Assembly (NCBI GenBank): GCA_951640165.1
Contig: OX621250.1
Coordinates: forward strand, 12,549,501-12,613,500
Direction of reading: 5' to 3'
Origin: Pseudoips prasinana
Lineage: Eukaryota; Arthropoda; Insecta; Lepidoptera; Nolidae
Length of the DNA: 64,000 nucleotides
How positions within the stretch are numbered: position 1 is the first letter of the stretch; each line of letters begins with the position of its first letter. Below, in pieces: positions 63,961 through 64,000 of the stretch. Below the pieces are notes generated by a model. It saw only the letters and a list, made by a program, of their open reading frames with translations. It was not told the DNA's origin and ran no database searches. The position numbers and the translations under genes were made by a program.

Positions 63961-64000
63961 TAGCCGAATTTCAGCCACGAGGGCCAGTTCCAATCTAGAC
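63961..64000. repeat. Repeat cut by the window edge
   Basis: TAGCCGAATTTCAGCCACGA and GGGCCAGTTCCAATC match 52150-52192 with several changes. It continues beyond the window. Confidence 0.55.

Noticed and set aside
1..64000. CRISPR arrays, operons or bacterial/phage systems
   Set aside because: No regularly spaced direct repeats, no prokaryotic gene packing. Repeat types and AT-rich non-coding DNA are those of an insect nuclear genome.

Overview
The window is AT-rich eukaryotic DNA packed with interspersed repeats. It has no operons, no ribosome binding sites, and long stretches without coding sequence. The repeat types point to a moth or butterfly (Lepidoptera): several tRNA-headed SINE families, a 5S-rRNA-headed SINE-like family, Helitrons with TCTATA-type 5' ends and GCTAG 3' ends, RTE 3' ends with (ATG)n tails, and a CR1/Jockey-group LINE with an FP25K-like ORF1. 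This taxonomic call rests on repeat style and recalled family resemblance, not on a search. I recognise no complete host gene, no functional tRNA or rRNA gene and no CRISPR. At most there are three speculative host exons.

Layout. 1-8 kb: anonymous DNA with RTE tails, a SINE, a 310-bp Helitron (5165-5474), an RNase H-bearing LINE remnant (5955-6635) and a 135-bp TA-flanked MITE (6738-6872). 8.08-12.49 kb: the best preserved mobile element, a minus-strand non-LTR retrotransposon with an unbroken 981-codon endonuclease/reverse transcriptase ORF, a 5'-truncated ORF1, a 3' UTR stem-loop and an (AAT)n tail. 12.5-20 kb: a 27-bp-arm palindrome, two decayed Jockey-like RT fragments, GC-rich patches and an RNase H/zinc-knuckle remnant. 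20-34 kb: Harbinger-like MITEs, SINEs of four kinds and a SINE interrupted by a 259-bp RTE-type element with a 12-bp target duplication.

The most remarkable block is 34.6-38.7 kb. A SINE tail with its flank is folded back into a 132-bp perfect-register palindrome (34772-35052). This abuts exactly a much larger inverted repeat (arms 35052-36454 and 36895-38526, about 3 percent diverged in the stretch compared). Each arm carries the same 111-codon LINE ORF2 tail with a C2H2 finger. The 440-bp spacer holds SINE and Helitron pieces, and the right arm alone carries a later LINE insertion with a 7-bp target duplication. If transcribed, the locus would make a long hairpin RNA against a LINE family.

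39-64 kb: more of the same families, a 161-bp tandem repeat (50771-51215), further MITEs and Helitrons, and several short perfect hairpins. The genes do not form a pathway. They are mobile-element coding remnants, and the non-autonomous families present are ones expected to use enzymes of the LINE, Helitron and DNA-transposon classes.
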